Assembly (NCBI GenBank): GCA_977006965.1
Contig: OZ345373.1
Span: 1,364,001-1,428,000 of the forward strand
Length of the DNA: 64,000 nucleotides
Direction of reading: 5' to 3'
From: Phymatolithon calcareum
Lineage: Eukaryota; Rhodophyta; Florideophyceae; Hapalidiales
Shown here: positions 43,946 to 56,413 of the stretch, piece after piece
Numbering within the stretch: the first letter of the stretch is position 1
Layout: every line of letters begins with the position of its first letter
Notes under the pieces: generated by a model
What the model saw: only the letters and a program-made list of their open reading frames with translations
Databases searched by the model: none
Told to the model about the DNA's origin: nothing
Program-made: the position numbers and the translations under genes

Positions 43946-44368
43946 TTATTGGTTTGTGGAAATGCTTGTCGTTGGGAATCGGACTGAAAATAACTGCACT
44001 GCAGTGTTTTCAAGTGATTCATCTACTCTTCCGCCATTCTCGACCGCTAAAAACAACTTGATGGGATCAAATACTTTGTAAATGTCCACCTGGTTTTCTA
44101 ACGGCTCTTCCTCAGTGACGATCAAAATTACGCCTGACAAGCATTACCGTTGGGGACACCTTTGAGTTGCAATTGAAGCAACTGGCATAGATTTTGATCT
44201 GGAGTCGAGAAATTCATAGCTTATCTCGACGCTATTGACTCCACTGACCGCGAATGATTCGTTTGGATATAGGTTTTCACTATTGTTGAGATCTACTGAT
44301 ACATCAGTGTCCTTAATTAAGACACTGTTAATCACCTCATCCACAGGTTTGCATATGGACAGGAGCAA
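43946..44368 (-). pseudogene. Decayed frame of unknown family
   Basis: Two frames (44368-44144 and 44140-43946) are in the same phase, separated by a single stop. Both are hydrophilic and protein-like (DEVINSVLIKDTDVSVDL; VILIVTEEEPLENQVDIY). Together about 140 residues. No domain recognised. Confidence 0.3.
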
Positions 44369-44803
44369 TAGGAAACTTGATGCCCTTGGAGAAAATTAAA
44401 TCTTGGACATCATCAAGAAATGTATCGTGCTAGGTGCACAACATGCGCGAACATTCTGGACGTGTTTGAGATCAACCATGACATCAGCGTAGAGCAACTC
44501 ACGATGTAATGGCAAGAGCATTGTCGATGATCGCAACTCCAACGCAGGCAGTTGCATGCTCGGATGGCGTACCACATCCTCCGGTACTGTGCTAGTGACT
44601 TTCGCTTGGTGTGCAGTATCCGTACAAATCTCCCATACATCACACTTCTGGGGGCAGAAAATGTTGAGACCGTACTGCGAGAAGTGTTCGAGCGCCTACA
44701 GCGACCGATAGCGGATGACTTTACCTCTCACTGATAACGTTCTGTGGCTACCTCCAACCACGGAATTCGCAATTGCTTGTTACACCCGTGGTCTTAAAAG
44801 CAT

Positions 44804-45034
44804 CTATCCAGCCAACCTCGCATAGCCGCTGCGTTCCGAACACTTATTGCACAACATCTTGTGACTGCAGCCCGCCGAGGATGGCTTCCCAAAAACTCGT
44901 CGCATCGCATATTCATGCAGACAATTGAGGCACAGGGTGCTCTGTTCGGGCTCCAAGCCACACTGACATTCTAAATCATGGTCTTCACCGAAGCAGAAGG
45001 CCGACGAGGAGGAAAACATAGCCCTGAGCTGCAC
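44804..45034 (-). CDS. Small Cys-rich protein or fragment, putative zinc binder
   Basis: A 76-codon frame from ATG 45034 with regularly placed metal ligands: ECQCGLEPEQSTLCLNC, then AGCSHKMLCNKC. This gives Cys-x-Cys, Cys-x2-Cys, Cys-x-His and Cys-x2-Cys over about 45 residues, the pattern of a two-zinc fold. I cannot name the family. The length suggests a fragment of a larger, possibly transposon-encoded protein. Confidence 0.35.
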   Translation of the reverse strand: MQLRAMFSSSSAFCFGEDHDLECQCGLEPEQSTLCLNCLHEYAMRRVFGKPSSAGCSHKMLCNKCSERSGYARLAG

Positions 45035-45251
45035 AATGATCGACTAAACCACATTACGTCATGCTAAACTTCCTCTCCGACAAAGCCCTTTACGGCATGA
45101 CCAAACTCCAGCTATAGTATCCTGATGCTATCGGAAAGTTGCATTAATATACATTGACAATCGGACAGGTAGCATACTCTTCGATGATCAACGGCTCTAC
45201 CCGAGATTTGCGCACCTCAATAACCTCTGCAACTACCTCGACCCCTCCTAG

Positions 45252-45390
45252 TATGACGTTCTAAGCCACTATCATAAATCCTCATATCCTAAACGAAAGA
45301 TCCTTTCTATACTACTCACAGCATGCAATACAGGAACGCTTTACAGAAACCATCGATCACCAAGGCAAACCCTAAACCCTTGCTTAGAGT
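45252..45390 (+). repeat. Diverged gypsy LTR relic
   Basis: TATGACGTTCTAAGCCACTA, then ATCATAAATCCTCATATCCT, aligns to the LTR start at 39888 and 51928. The right part (GATCACCAAGGCAAACCC near 45353) aligns to about 40040 in the 39888 copy after an internal deletion of roughly 60-90 bases. Confidence 0.55.
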
Positions 45391-45399
45391 TGTAAAAAA

Positions 45400-47360
45400 C
45401 TATCAGCTGTAAAGCAAAACTTTCGGCTGTCAAGGACTCTCAGCTATAATGCTCTACAATGCAATGCACTGTCAATTGTATTGCATCGCTTTCAGCCTCC
45501 AGATGATTACACTGAAAGCCTCTCAGTGCCGGCTTCTCGAAACTTCCATTGATTAATTCTGATATTTCCAACGGTTTCTCCAAATCATCTTTGAGCCATT
45601 TCTGGACTATAGTCGCCGCTTCGCACCGCCTTCGACTTTTTCGCCAGGGAATGACCAGAGCTAGTGTGCCCTTATGTACGATTAACAAGAGATCGCCCAG
45701 GTTGGACAAAATCGTTTAATATGCCTTCGTTTGCCCAGAAATGTAGGAGACTGTCAGGCGACTGAATCAGCTCTTTGAAAACCTTGTAAAAGCACTGGAA
45801 CACTGCTCCATTGAGATTTATTCCTAAGTGAATATCTTCTGTTTTTCAATTGTTCCGTGGTCGTCAACATACGCGATGAACAACGACGAGCGGACATCGC
45901 AATCAATATCTTGGAATTCTAAAACTCGTCTCATTCATTCCAAATTGCGAGAAGGAGACCCGTAGGTACAGCCAGCAAAACTGAGAATGTCAGAGTCGGT
46001 ACATATAAGGTAAAATGTGCCTATATGGGGTTGTTAATCCCAGGGGATGGTATACTGGTTGTCGGGGGTTCTTTTCCGGCGGAAAGTATAGGGCTTCGCG
46101 AAGTTGCGATACATATAGAGTGAAACATTAGGAGAAACCTTATGATCACTTAGCAGTATGATAATTGGATCAATAGAAGTCTCGGGAAGCTTTCGGAGCT
46201 GTCCTGTCTTATCAGCGTACATGTGCGCACTTTTATCATGATCAATACAATCATAACGCCGTGGACTGGGTATCATACTCGTTTTGTTCAAGGTCAAGCT
46301 ATTACTACAGTAGTTTAGAATGCTAAGGTAAAATGGAAGCAGTTTCGAAGGGCCAGCAAAGTCGCATTTTGGGGAAGGTCCCAAAATGCATTAATCGAGA
46401 GATAAAGGGGTATTTCTGGTGAGATGAAACGTGTACAAAGTTTGATAGATGGGACATGACACGGTTAAGACTCTGTACGGCACGGAGCACTTGAAGCGCC
46501 TGCCAAACATGCACTCAATCTCCTGTTAAAGTTTATAGCCACCCGAAAAGGAAATTCTCCGTAACGTGAACTCCATCAGATAGTGGCTACCCCTGTGCCA
46601 TGTAATTTGCTATCGACCGCGCTTGTCGTAAAATCGCCGGCGTCCAGACTTACATACCTTTGTTTAAATTAGGCGAGCGGGTTTCCGAAGACAAGGAATA
46701 AACTTTAAGTCTTCCTACTCTCTTAATGATGTATGCCCTATGCACCTTCCGGGACTCGACAACGTGATGCACAATCACCGGGTTTACGGTGCGTACATAG
46801 CCACTGCTGGGTACTTGGCAGTCATCGTTCGAGCTGCGATTGATGTTCGACAAACCCGTGTGTCGGGACTTTTATCTCAGTAGCGATCCAACTTCTTCTT
46901 CGCGGGTTTACTATCTAATCCCAATTATGCTTGGGTCTCGAATTTCGCATGCGATATCCATCAGCATCTGAACACACTGTTCCGCTCTGGAAATAGGTGG
47001 ATATAATTCTATGCCTCTTTTTCTTTTTCCTCTTGCCGATATTTCGACACGGCCCGACTGCCCTTCGAGAAGACGCGCCCTTTAAGTCCTCGAACCGAAC
47101 GTGGGTACACGAAGACACCATGGTCTCTGTCGCAGAATGTCGGCCTCCGATACCCGCAGCTATAGAGGAGTCGCCCCTACCTAAGGGAGTTTTCCCCTCC
47201 ACGCAATACAGCCGCTTTTAGAGAGACTTATTTTAGTAGCGGTCTTCAGGAGCTATATGTTTCGATGTAAACAGCGCAACCCGGTAGAAGGGATTTTATT
47301 TTACCCTACCATGAAGCCCGCTTCGGAGCCTCATGATCACGCCTGAACTCATTTCTCCAG
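45400..47360. other. Spacer with unconvincing short frames
   Basis: Frames at 45440-45709 (-), 46034-46384 (-) and 46650-46853 (-) look mildly protein-like, but they are short and lack motifs. The segment 46915-47220 may be leader or gag sequence of the gypsy element that follows. Confidence 0.35.
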
Positions 47361-47366
47361 GGATAT

Positions 47367-50300
47367 TTGCGTGTTGACGTTGCAGAACTACAAGGGGCAC
47401 GAATCTTCGGGCTTGCGCCGCCCTCCTTCAGGGTTGTCTTCGACACTGGAGCGGGGCCTAACCTTGTACGAACATCGTCCCTCCCTAGGGGTGGGAATCG
47501 CGCCTGCGTGCTGGTCCCACTCCGTGCGCCCGAGTCGCAAATCGAAACTCTATGTTTACCGTGGGCATTATTGCGCTAGAGGATGCGGGAAATAGAAATT
47601 TTTGCTATTTTGGCAAAAACGTTTGCGAATTCTTGTAAAGCAATTGTCAATTTTATTCTACTGTTCAGTCCTCGTTGGGCCAAGTTGCACATGCTAATTA
47701 TTCTTATTGGCCTTTTAATCAATCCCACAAATTTTCATTTGGCACTAACGGTCGTAAGTGGAAATAAATGGACATGACGACAGACTGGGAATGAAACCTT
47801 ACTGTATCATACGCAACTGTAACGAACCATATTGCTATCAAAAAAATTTCTATCATACTATGCCCCGATTTGAAATGTACACAACCTATTCTTGCGGAAC
47901 ATCACTCATGCAACAGAGAACATATTGCAAGCACAGCGCTTTCTAAATGGTGAGGCACGTAATGACGGGCATTTGATGGATGGTTGACGTACATTGGCCG
48001 TCATGACAATCAAGAATGACTAGTATACACGAGCTCGTAGTGAAATGTACACAATTCTTCGTTCTAAAATTTTGATATAGCCTTAAAGTACTCATTGGCG
48101 TGATTCTAATGATACCTTTTTTGAGCCTATAGCATACGCAAATCTCTTACAAAATCCCTAGGAATAGATGACCGATTGCCGGAATTTGCATTTTTTCTTA
48201 TATTCTGGCGTGCTGTTTCCCCCTTACACTAGTCAACAGCATACGTTTTTTACATCATTCGTCACCCCATGAGCTAGTTTTTCTTCCGGCATGGAGGAAA
48301 TTTACTTCCGCATCAAGATGAGAAAGAAACTGCGCCCGACATTTGACGGGAATGACGAAAAAGTGACGGTTCGTCAATGAACAGTCTTGAGGACAAAATT
48401 GTTTTACGTGGCCCGTAAAAATTATGATGTGCAAAAAATGTGCTCAGCAATCTCTGAAAATACAAGATTATTATGATAGGCTATGCTGCCGAATTTGAAG
48501 AACCGTCAATTTTTCCTAGACGGTCACCTTTTTCCTCGGACATGAGTAAGTCTTACACAACAGTAAGTAAGAGTACGGTCTGATAGTTGGCAATCTGTGC
48601 TGTCTTCCAGTCCTTGCGCTTCTTGGAGCAACCATAGGAGAGCACAAAAACGTACTGGACTCTATGACATTTGCACGGCTTCATGATCGCGCAGGAACGC
48701 GCAACGAATGAAGGAAAAGGAACCGAGCAAAACTAAATTGATTTTTTTGAACTACTGCCTGAAAATTGCAAACTGCGATTTCTCGCATCCTCCTGTTCAT
48801 ACGCTTGGACGAAATGTTTTTGAAAGCCGAGCTCATGACATGCTAAGTACTGTTGGTTCTCTTCCTTTCCAGGGCATCTTTCATTGAACGGTTTGTGCGC
48901 AACATCCACACAGAGGGCTGCAGGATTTTTCTGCGCGACAGGTCCTCAACACCGATCCGCCGACGCTGCGCAGACATCCGAAAGTTTCGCCGCAAGCACC
49001 ACCAAAGCCGGGCCCGCTGGTCGCCTGACATCACTGACTCTGCTGGAAGTTTTGGGATTGGAGCCACATTTAATCCCGATGGACGACGTACCCCTAGCCG
49101 CAGATTGTGATGCGGCCGGTCTGCCACCCGCGGGCATGATATGCGCCGCTGACCAACGCAACCGCGCTGAAACACGCCCTAATCGGGCAGAGCAGGGACC
49201 GCAACCGAAAGCTGAATCGGTGGAGGACGTAGACCTAAGCCACCTCCCTCCCGATATCCGAGATCGGAGTGCAAACGATGTTAGGTAACACGTCGAGATG
49301 TGGGGCGGCTCTCTTGGGTAAATAGATGTCGCAGCTCATCGAGGTGCAACCGAATGCAAGGCCAGAAGCCTTCCACCGAAAAGAGCCGGCACGAAAGCTC
49401 GACAAGGCGAGGAAGCAGAGGTCCGACGCATTCTCGCCGCCGGGGTGATCCGACTGTCAAAAGCGGAATTAGCTTCACCCCTCGTACTAGCACCCAAATC
49501 GGATGGGACTCTGCGGTTTTGTATTGACTTCCGCCGCCTCAACACCCTTACGGAAAGGGATCCATACCTAATCCTCCGCATGCAGGAGCGCATAGACTCC
49601 CGTCGGAGTGCACGGATTTTCACCACCTTGGACGCGAATTGCGGATATTGGCAGGCCCCCGTGGCGGACGGGGGCGTTGAAAAAACAGCCTTTATCTGCC
49701 ACTATGGGCTATATGAGCACAGATGTATGCCTTTCGGGCTTACGAATTTCCCCACAACGTTTCAACGGGCCCTCGATTTGATCCTTGCTTCGCTCAAGTA
49801 GAAAACGTGCCTCGTCAACATGGAAGACGTCACAATTTTCTTCCAGGCATGTGATGAGCACTTGGAACATATGGACGAGGTTATTTCCGCCTTCCAGGAC
49901 GCAGAGGTGACTCTTAAGCTGCGTAACTGTCGCTTTTTTACAGATAAAATGAAGTACTTGCGACACGTAATCAAACCCGGCACGCTGGAAGTCGAAGAAG
50001 AGGCGACCAAGTTCGTCAAAGGCCTCCGTCACCCGGGAACACCGGGTGAGCTCCGCTCCTTTCCCGAACAGTGTAACGCCTACCGCTGGTTCATTCCCAG
50101 CTACAGCCATATCGCAAGCCGGATATACGCCCCGTTAAAAGGGGAGATCTCCAAGACCCTTCCAATTTTGACCTTGGAGCAGGATGAGTCCTATCGTGCG
50201 TTAATCGAGGCCGTCAATCACAATTCAGCTCTCGCCCTTTCCAGGAAAGGCTTCTCATACTCTCTTAACGCTGACGCAGTAACGCTCAGATCGGATGCGC

Positions 50301-51720
50301 CCTGTTTCAGACTCATGAAGATGGGGACCACGGCCCCCTGGGATTCTTGTCCCGCACCTTGCTGAAGGCGGAAAGGGGCTACTCGGCTGCCGAGAAAGAG
50401 TGCCCGGCCTTCGTTACGTGCCGCCCGTTTTTTTCGGAGAATACTTTACTGCCTACACAGACCGATGGCTCATGGAGATCGTCGATCCATCCGAGCTCGT
50501 TATGCGGTGGCACTTCGGCCTGGCGGAATTCGTGTCCGACGTCGGCTACAAGAAGGGGAATATCAACACACAAGCGGGTGCGGTTTCGAAGATTCCCTCG
50601 TCATGCACAACGTCCCAGAAGATGACTTCGACTTTCCGCGCCTCACCGCAAGCGAGATGTCCTCACCCTCAGAGCTAACAAGACGCTCGCCCCGATTTTC
50701 GAGCCGGAGAGCCTTCCGTCTTCCGCGAAGATTCCGAAACCGGGCTCCTACAACGGCACATGGTGGACAGTCCAGAGTACCTACAGCCCCGTGTGCTCCA
50801 CCTGTACCACCGAACTCCTGTGGCGGGCCATGTCGGCTGGAGGAAGATGTACGCCACCCTACGGAAGGATTTCTAGTTGCTGGCGATGGCACCTACCTGT
50901 TACGGGACAGTCCGTAACTGTACTCCCTGCGCCCCCGAACGAGTGCGCCTGCGTCACAATTTTACTCCATTCAATCTGTTTCCCGCCTCCAATCCCTTGG
51001 GGGATGTCCCCATGAACCTTTTCGGGGTACGCATACGAACCCCACAAGGTAACCGCTACCTCCTATCTCGGTGTGGGAAGAAGCCTGTGCTTCCGTCAAC
51101 CATTGAGTTTTCACTTACCGCCCACCTTGGACAGTGCTCGCCGACAACTAGAAGAAAATTCAATGTAAATTTAACCTCAACGTCTCGCGAATGTTGGGTA
51201 TCAAAAAGGTGTTTACCACAACGTACAATCTCCAAATAAACTATCAGGCGGAGCGTTTCAATAAATTTCTTTCGGCACTTCCAGCCCACGTCGCGCAGCA
51301 CCCCGCGGACTGGAACCTTTATTCCGACTCTTACATTCGCGTACAACATAGAGTCACTTTAAATTAAATTATTTACTCGAATAATTTAAATACAAAAATA
51401 TTTTTACGCTCCCTTAGACAACTTTTCCCGCCCGTTGCGCCTCGCGCCGCCCGAAACAAGTGTTTCTCTGACCTGTTCCGCCTGATGCGGCTCGTCATAA
51501 GGTCCGTCATGTCGATGCAGAACCGTTACAAACGAACCTTCAATGTTTAACTCCTGAAGTCCGTCGACAACGCTCACGCAAGGAGATTCTTCTTCGTACA
51601 TCGCGACTACGCGGCAGACGGGCCCAACCCAAAACTCTCCACAGTGACCGAAGAACCCTTCCGCTTCAATGCGGTGGACGACACAACGGTTGTCCTCTAC
51701 CTCATTTCCCGTTCTAGGGT
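47367..51720 (+). pseudogene. Ty3/gypsy retrotransposon, strongly decayed (protease to integrase end)
   Basis: Order seen: protease with FDTGAGPNLVRTSSLP (Asp codon 47442-47444); about 1.27 kb of unrelated sequence; the protease end resuming near 48870 (ASFIERFV... aligns to CTFIDRQV of the right-hand element); a linker with VEDVDLSHLPPDI; RT from 49430 (LAPKSDGTLRFCIDFRRLN, FTTLDANCGYWQ, MPFGLTN); an active site read as NMEDV (49817-49828) where YVDD or YIDD is expected; RNase H to about 50670, with a WALLS-like block degraded (GYSAAEKECPAF); an integrase finger and core near 50800-51240; and a C-terminal block near 51500-51700. Frame 2 stops lie at 49286-49288, 49319-49321 and 49799-49801, with several frameshifts after 50340. 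Clearly dead. Confidence 0.9.
47590..48865. mobile_element. About 1.27-kb insertion splitting the gypsy protease region
   Basis: Comparison with the intact protease at 61350-61700 shows that sequence on both sides belongs to one protease-linker, while this AT-rich block has no counterpart. No coding frame, terminal inverted repeat or target duplication is obvious. The right end reads TTCCTTTCCAG, which resembles an intron acceptor, but intron status in a retroelement is unlikely. Nature unknown. Confidence 0.5.
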
Positions 51721-51927
51721 ATTTCCAGCCTCACAGCCCTCTTTGGTAGAGAGGGGGAGCCCATATCGTACATGACGGCCCAGGAAGGAGAAGATCCGCA
51801 TGTTCGTCTCATGGCCTGGCGGGGCGCGGCTATCCAAGTGGTAATGAGGACACGATACTTAAGGGGTATCGTTGTCGAGCGTCTCAACGTCCGATGCCCA
51901 GCCAATGTCCCCCTTGAAATAGGGGAA

Positions 51928-52045
51928 TGTGGCGTCCAACACCACTATCATACCCTCCATTTCCTGTAAGGCTAGCTACACGGCTTCGCGGGGCCCTTAG
52001 CGTTTTGGCAGTGAACAACCGGACCAGAGCCAGTGTGCCAACTTG
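51928..52045 (+). repeat. Start of the gypsy 3' LTR with its polypurine tract
   Basis: AGGGGAA at 51921-51927 is a polypurine tract, directly followed by TGTGGCGTCCAACACCACTA, an LTR start with the canonical TG. The same start is found at 39888. Sequence homology fades and a copia fragment on the other strand begins at 52051, so the LTR is truncated. Confidence 0.75.
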
Positions 52046-52050
52046 TGCGT

Positions 52051-55037
52051 TTAGCAATTCCACAATTTTTGACGTAGCACGTGTTTAAACTCATCTGAAA
52101 CAGTTTTGTTCCTTGCAGCGACTAGAAAGTCATCTATCATGATCCCGATTTGGACATAATGTCCTGGACTGTGGTGCTTGATGAACAGGCAATTGTCTGA
52201 GTTCAGTGGGGTGTATCTATTGTTGGTTAAATATGTTTTTGGGCTGTGGTAGCATGTATGCCCAGCTTGTTTATATCCGTATAAGGTTGATGACAGACGT
52301 GAAAAAGTGAACGGGCTCTGTTTCGTGCCATCAAAATTAGTGGGAATCTTGACATAGATGGGGTGCTCGGGGATCCAGCGGCTCGTGAAGGAATGCTGAT
52401 TCAATGTCAATATGCTCGAATGAGAGATGTGTTTCGGCCGCAATACTATTTCGGATACGGGTGGTCGTTTTATCCAGAGCATAAGTTGCCATTTCGGTTG
52501 GATTTTAATGTTCGTATGGGTTGCTTGGGTCTCCTCGAAGGGCAATCCGGACCTTGTGTTCCGTAAAGCGATTATGTTCGTCCCTTTTGTAGCGGAAGTT
52601 AGTGGTTAGAGGTAGGATCCGTGTTCCTTTGGGTATCTCGGACTCAGGAACAGGGTCAAATGTGCAATCTTTTTTCCAGTTTGGCTAGCTCGGCTTAGTA
52701 AGCTACTTTCGAGTTTTGCGAATCTGGGTACAAAAGGGCTTGCTGTAGATTATTAGGGGCCCGAGTTCTAGGAAGAATTTTAGATGGGATGAAGAGTTTG
52801 AGAGTTTGAGCGTCCGTTTCGGTGCGACACGCTCGTGCTCATCAGAGCGTGCACCATTTGGGGAAGCTCGTATGTGCGCTGCCCGTCGTGGAGATGACGC
52901 AGGTATTGCATGGGGTCTTCGTGAGCGTCCAGATTTCAGGGGATAGGTTTCAACACGAATGCGTTTGTCAGGCTGGGGATAAGATGGAGGCGGAGAAGAA
53001 TGTGCTTTCATCGCTACAGAGGATGGATGGGAAACATATGGACAAGGTCACGCTCGGGAAAGTATCTTTTGAAGTTTGAGATCCGGCACTTCATGGTACG
53101 CGATAGAGCAGTATTGTAGATAATATAGTGATTAGCGTCATAAACACGCAGATACTTGCAGGGGTGTCAACGCGTCTCGAGCTTGGCTTTTTCGTGGTTT
53201 TAATATGAGAGACGTATCCTGGGGTTCGGGAGGGGAGCAGACTTGACCGATCGGGCGGTTTTCCGTGCCAATTAGAGTGCGGTACTGATTGTGCCGCGTG
53301 GTGTAATGTCTTGCTGTACTTTTCCGCAGTGTCTAATATTGCTTCGCCCCAAAATTTCTGAGAGAGGCCTGAAGAGTGGAGCGATGCACGTGCTTTTTCA
53401 CAGAGTGTCCGGTTTAAGAGTTCGGCAGCCGAGTTTTCTTCAGGGTTGTGGGGAACAGTAGTAGAGTATTTGATTCCAGCCTGACCATAAAAGAGAATGA
53501 GGGCTTTAGAGCTGTACTCTTTCGCATTGTCGCTCAGAGACACTTGGATCGGTCGATTATGGTGCGTCACGATTTCAGTTAGAGTTACATGTACGATTGT
53601 GGCCAGTTCAGAGCGGCGTTCAAGCAGCTTTACAATGCAATATTTTGACGATCGGTCTAGAAATGTTACAAAGTGTAAGGTGCCGTAATGAGCGGCAAGT
53701 GAGATGAGACCACATGTGTCCGATGCGATTCGCGTGCCGACCGCAATGACGGAGCGAGGGCGGCGTTTGTGGGGCGACAGCGTGTATTTGGGTGTGGTGG
53801 GGTATTGGTATGGGGGATGTTATGAAAGCTGCGTTTTCGGTGAAGAGCACATTGCATGTTTCCCATATCTGGCTTGCGGAAAGAAGATTCTTCAGAAACG
53901 CAAGAGCGGCAACCAAGTCGTTTATAGGTATAGAAGCATTACGATGATGTAGAGTATGGGGACCAATATGCCGTATCGGTGTGCGTGCTCCATTTGCTGT
54001 CGTTGTAAAGTTTGCAAATTGGGGTAAGGTGGAGATTTTAGCCGGAACAGAGAAGATGGTGGGATAACATCCGGAATCGAGATACCATGTTGTTTTTGTG
54101 GGCCTTTGAGGATAGTTGTAAGTTTCTTTTATCGCATTAGGAATTAATGCATCATCTATCTCTGGTCCTGGTGTCACGACATCTTGAGTGACAATCGGGG
54201 AAGGGGATTGCTGAGTTACGACTTTCGGAACGGGCTGGGTCATCGGATGCAAAAGGGGTGGGTTTGGTGGCTGTTGACGGGAAATCAACGGTCACAGTGA
54301 TAATTTCCGCTTTGGTCATAGAAAGGCGCAGTTGAGTGATTGTATTCATGGGAAATTGACGTCATGGCATGCGAAGGAGCCCTTTGAGCTGAGAGGAGTT
54401 GACGGCATTGAGAGTCATCGTGACGCCAGGTTCCGTGGAAGTGGCACCATAGAGCTTGTTGTCGGTATCCAAACGGTGGCGGGGTGTTTCATGACTGGAG
54501 CTGTCGCGGTGGATAATGCTTGTGATGGGGGTGAAATGATGGCCCACGGTGTGCATGGGGATGACGGGTGAATTGCGTATTCGGATATAGAAACTGGCGT
54601 GGGGCACGGAATACAGGCATAGTGAGAGCGGGTTTAGGGCTGATTTCTCGCCGGAAGTTCTGCAGACGCAACGTCGTTTTCGAAAAGTCACGAAGGGTTA
54701 TCGGGGGGTTTGTTATCATCTGCTCGCCCACATAGATATAGAGAGGGTTGCTGCGGAGCCCCTCTGTCATGAACATAACGACCGTGGTCTCGTCGGAAAT
54801 GTTGGGGTAGCCTGCTGAAAACATGCGGTTGCGCATCTTAGTGTGGGCGTTGACATTATTTTCGATTGTTGTATCATCAGTCCGAGTGATTACTCGAGCA
54901 GCTTCCGCCAGTATGGCATGGTCAATAGGGCTCGAAGCATCGAACGTTTCTTTGATATGCATACACATAGCATAAGGGCTTTTGGAATAGATGTCTTGTC
55001 CGAGGTGCGATAGGATTTCTTGTGGGATGCTGCTCAT
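52051..55037 (-). pseudogene. Ty1/copia retrotransposon, 3'-truncated inside RT
   Basis: Reading leftwards: gag 55037-54489 (182 codons, SPYAMCMHIKETFDASSP, basic His/Pro-rich end); protease at 54288-53700 with TWYLDSGCYPTIFS (Asp codon 54076-54078); integrase 53640-53100 with SLSDNAKEYSS, then HNPEENSAAELLNRTL and FWGEAI, giving the second Asp and the Glu of the DDE core; a decayed linker with multiple stops 53090-52560; and RT 52545-52051 with STLYGYKQAG and IMIDDFLVAA, the YVDD box read as MIDD. The frame ends at 52051, where RNase H is missing. Frameshifts separate gag, protease, integrase and RT. This is a different copia lineage from 1-3466, judging by the low similarity of the motifs. 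Confidence 0.9.
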
Positions 55038-55399
55038 AAGAATGCACTGCGCGACAGCTTTTTCGGTGGCGAACGATGAGATTTGTTCTTCAGTTGCGCT
55101 TTCAAGAAGTGGGAGATCAGAAGTAATGTGATGCTGTACGCCATTGGCAGTTGCGGTAATACGGATGACGTCGATCCAAAGATTTCAATTGTGCTTGGTG
55201 AGTTTCGGGGTTGGGAACTGTTTGTATTGCATGGTGGATGTGTGCTGTAGATTCGAGATGTAGCGGTGGTTTAGGTCTGCTCAGGGGCTACAGTGCGATG
55301 TGTGCGTGCTGTGGGGGTGTTTTGGTCTCGGGATGGATGCGTTCGGGGGGACTTGGAAGCTAATGAAGAGCTCGTGCGCAGGTAGCGTAAATGGGTCCC

Positions 55400-55680
55400 A
55401 TAACCTGTGATAGTCAAGTCTCTTGTCTCTTTACTCTGTGCTATTCCGTCTTATATATACGGCGGTGGAGCCACGGACACGTGCGTAGCTTATGATGTGA
55501 ATGATAACAATTTCGCGCGTGGTCACAAAGATATCGAAACAGCTATGAGAGGAACCAGGGACCACCCTCCAGCCAAAACTCGCTTTACAGAGCCAACCTA
55601 TCCAATCCAACTTGCAAACCGCCCAATGTTTGTGCACTTCGATACGGCACAACGCCCTCTTTTATGATAAATTACTTACA
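55400..55680 (-). repeat. Probable 5' LTR and primer-binding region of the - strand copia
   Basis: Upstream of gag on the - strand there is a TATATATA box near 55450-55457, then TATCACAGGTTATGGGACCC near 55395-55414, which looks like an LTR end followed by a tRNA primer-binding site. Without a second LTR the borders are estimates. Confidence 0.4.
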
Positions 55681-56170
55681 AAATAGCCATTTGTCCACGC
55701 CCGTTCGAGATGCTCTAAGTTAGGGAAAATCTATTTCGGCACCTAAAACAGTCCTACAGTCACCCTACAACTCACTCGACTTTCTAATCCAACCGAAAAA
55801 AACCCTTAAGTCCTCTTTTTCTGGTCACCCACCCCTTCGCCGCCACTATACCCTACAATTTCTATTCTCCATACAGAATAGAGCGTATGCTCGAACGAAA
55901 CGATTTCGCGTATGCATCGACCGCAAGAAAATGTATCTCCCTCCCATCTGGTCACAACTTGCGCGATGATTGAACCAAAATTTTGTTGCATATCTACGTC
56001 GATCTCATAAATGATCACATTAAGACAGCTGCCCACACTATTCTGCTTGCGAAAGTCACCATCTTGCGTAAGCAAAACTCATACGGTCATATAAGTTCAT
56101 ACGTTTTCCCATACCCTTATTGGCTATGACCCCTACTTTGCCATACGGAATACCGATCTCATATTCTTCT

Positions 56171-56235
56171 AATGGGGGATATATTTTGGTTTATTTTAAA
56201 AGCACCCATGACCTCACTATGAGTAACGGGGCAGT
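56171..56235. repeat. Short dispersed repeat shared with 22519-22585
   Basis: GGGGGATATATTTTGG, TTTATTTTAAAAGC and GAGTAACGGGGCAG recur in order, about 70 per cent alike, at 22519-22585. No coding potential. Confidence 0.5.
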
Positions 56236-56365
56236 GCTAATGTTTTACCCTACACAATACCGTTCCTTCATTCGACCAATTCACGACAATCTCACACTTT
56301 TCTGACACCCTCACCATAAACCGTCCGTTACGCTTCCTGTAACTATCTCGAAAAACATCTCACCA

Positions 56366-56411
56366 CAGCACTACACTATTCCTAATTAAAATTAGGAATA
56401 GGGTAGTGCTG
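56366..56411. repeat. Palindrome, 22-nt arms
   Basis: CAGCACTACACTATTCCTAA at the left pairs with TTAGGAATAGGGTAGTGCTG at the right, with one mismatch and a loop of about 2 nt. Confidence 0.9.
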
Positions 56412-56413
56412 CG

